A stretch of DNA of 6,474 bases from an uncultured Collinsella sp. (GTDB lineage Bacteria > Actinomycetota > Coriobacteriia > Coriobacteriales > Coriobacteriaceae), in the NCBI GenBank assembly GCA_958437495.1, contig CAUBOH010000042.1, positions 1-6,474 on the forward strand, given 5' to 3'. How positions within the stretch are numbered: position 1 is the first letter of the stretch; every line of letters begins with the position of its first letter. A program made the position numbers and the translations under genes. Below the pieces are notes generated by a model. The model was not told the DNA's origin. It searched no databases and saw only the letters and a list, made by a program, of their open reading frames with translations. This document shows positions 6,200 to 6,474 of this stretch, piece by piece.

Positions 6200-6474
6200 C
6201 TACTCCATGTAGTAGAAATCATCAGCCGGGAGCTTGCCGCCCACGGCGCTCGCATCCGCATCGGCCAGCACCTGCAGGTACCCACCGAGCGCCGCCTTCA
6301 TATCTTTCCCCGTCTGGCATACAAGCATGCACCCGGGAATCGCCTTTTCGGCAATCGCGGCGTTATCGACGATACCCGCATCGACCACGGCCTGCGCCCA
6401 GTCTGCCGGCGCCGCATTGACGGCCTTCACGCTCGCCTCATGGCAGCGCAAGAATTCCGCCACGGCCTCGGGAT
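6200..6474 (-). CDS. ABC importer substrate-binding protein, C-terminal part
   Basis: The frame enters from beyond the window edge and ends at a TAG (6200-6202). It shows the last 90 residues, from PEAVAEFLRCHEASVKAV to the end GGKLPADDFYYME. This pattern (PEAV-x-x-FL, a helix with KAVNAAPADWAQ, EKAIPGC, KAALGGYLQVL, GGKLPDD-FYY) is familiar from periplasmic or lipid-anchored binding proteins of the NMT1/ThiY/SsuA type. The ligand-contacting N-terminal lobe and any signal peptide are outside the window. Three bases separate its stop from the GTG of the permease-ATPase gene, so the two are almost certainly one operon with coupled translation. Together they give a complete importer. The ligand remains open: taurine, sulfonate, nitrate, pyrimidine precursors and others all use this fold. 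Confidence 0.85.
   Translation of the reverse strand, partial: PEAVAEFLRCHEASVKAVNAAPADWAQAVVDAGIVDNAAIAEKAIPGCMLVCQTGKDMKAALGGYLQVLADADASAVGGKLPADDFYYME

Noticed and set aside
5905..6420. Open frame of 171 codons on the plus strand across the binding-protein/permease junction
   Set aside because: The product is dominated by Pro, Arg and Ala, as expected from reading GC-rich antisense DNA, and it spans two real genes on the other strand.

Overview
The window is GC-rich, densely coded bacterial DNA with strong Shine-Dalgarno sites. The gene set (a FucO-type reductase, a YgiQ radical SAM protein with long basic tails, a CPBP protease and a tauine/sulfonate-type ABC importer) and the codon use suggest a gut actinobacterium of the Coriobacteriia, such as a Collinsella-like organism. 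This placement is inferred from general resemblance and was not tested by a search.

Layout, left to right. (1) 1-536, minus: the N-terminal 178 residues of a FucO-like lactaldehyde reductase, cut by the window edge. (2) 537-702: its control region, with a palindromic operator-like site and a leader hairpin. A strong intrinsic terminator for the next gene lies at the right end. (3) 703-1419, minus: a DUF1275 (YoaK-type) membrane protein. (4) 1420-1672: a divergent intergenic region with a 12-bp-arm inverted repeat abutting a good -10 box. (5) 1673-3808, plus: a complete YgiQ-family radical SAM protein starting at GTG. (6) 3805-4716, minus: a CPBP-family membrane protease, convergent with ygiQ; the two stop codons interlock in one CTAG. 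(7) 4820-6196, minus: a single reading frame that joins an ABC permease to its ATPase. (8) 6200-6474, minus: the C-terminal 90 residues of the matching substrate-binding protein.

Functionally, items 7 and 8 form one importer of the nitrate/sulfonate/taurine/thiamine-precursor superfamily: binding protein first, then the membrane and ATPase halves in one polypeptide, coupled by a 3-nt gap. The CPBP gene follows 103 bp downstream on the same strand and may be co-transcribed. The DUF1275 gene and fucO run in the same direction but are separated by the terminator, so fucO should have its own promoter. No mobile element, CRISPR array, tRNA or rRNA is visible. The longest stretch without a gene is about 253 bp.

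The most unusual object is the fused permease-ATPase. Its nucleotide-binding domain is strongly shortened between Walker A and the Q-loop and carries three closely spaced cysteine pairs.
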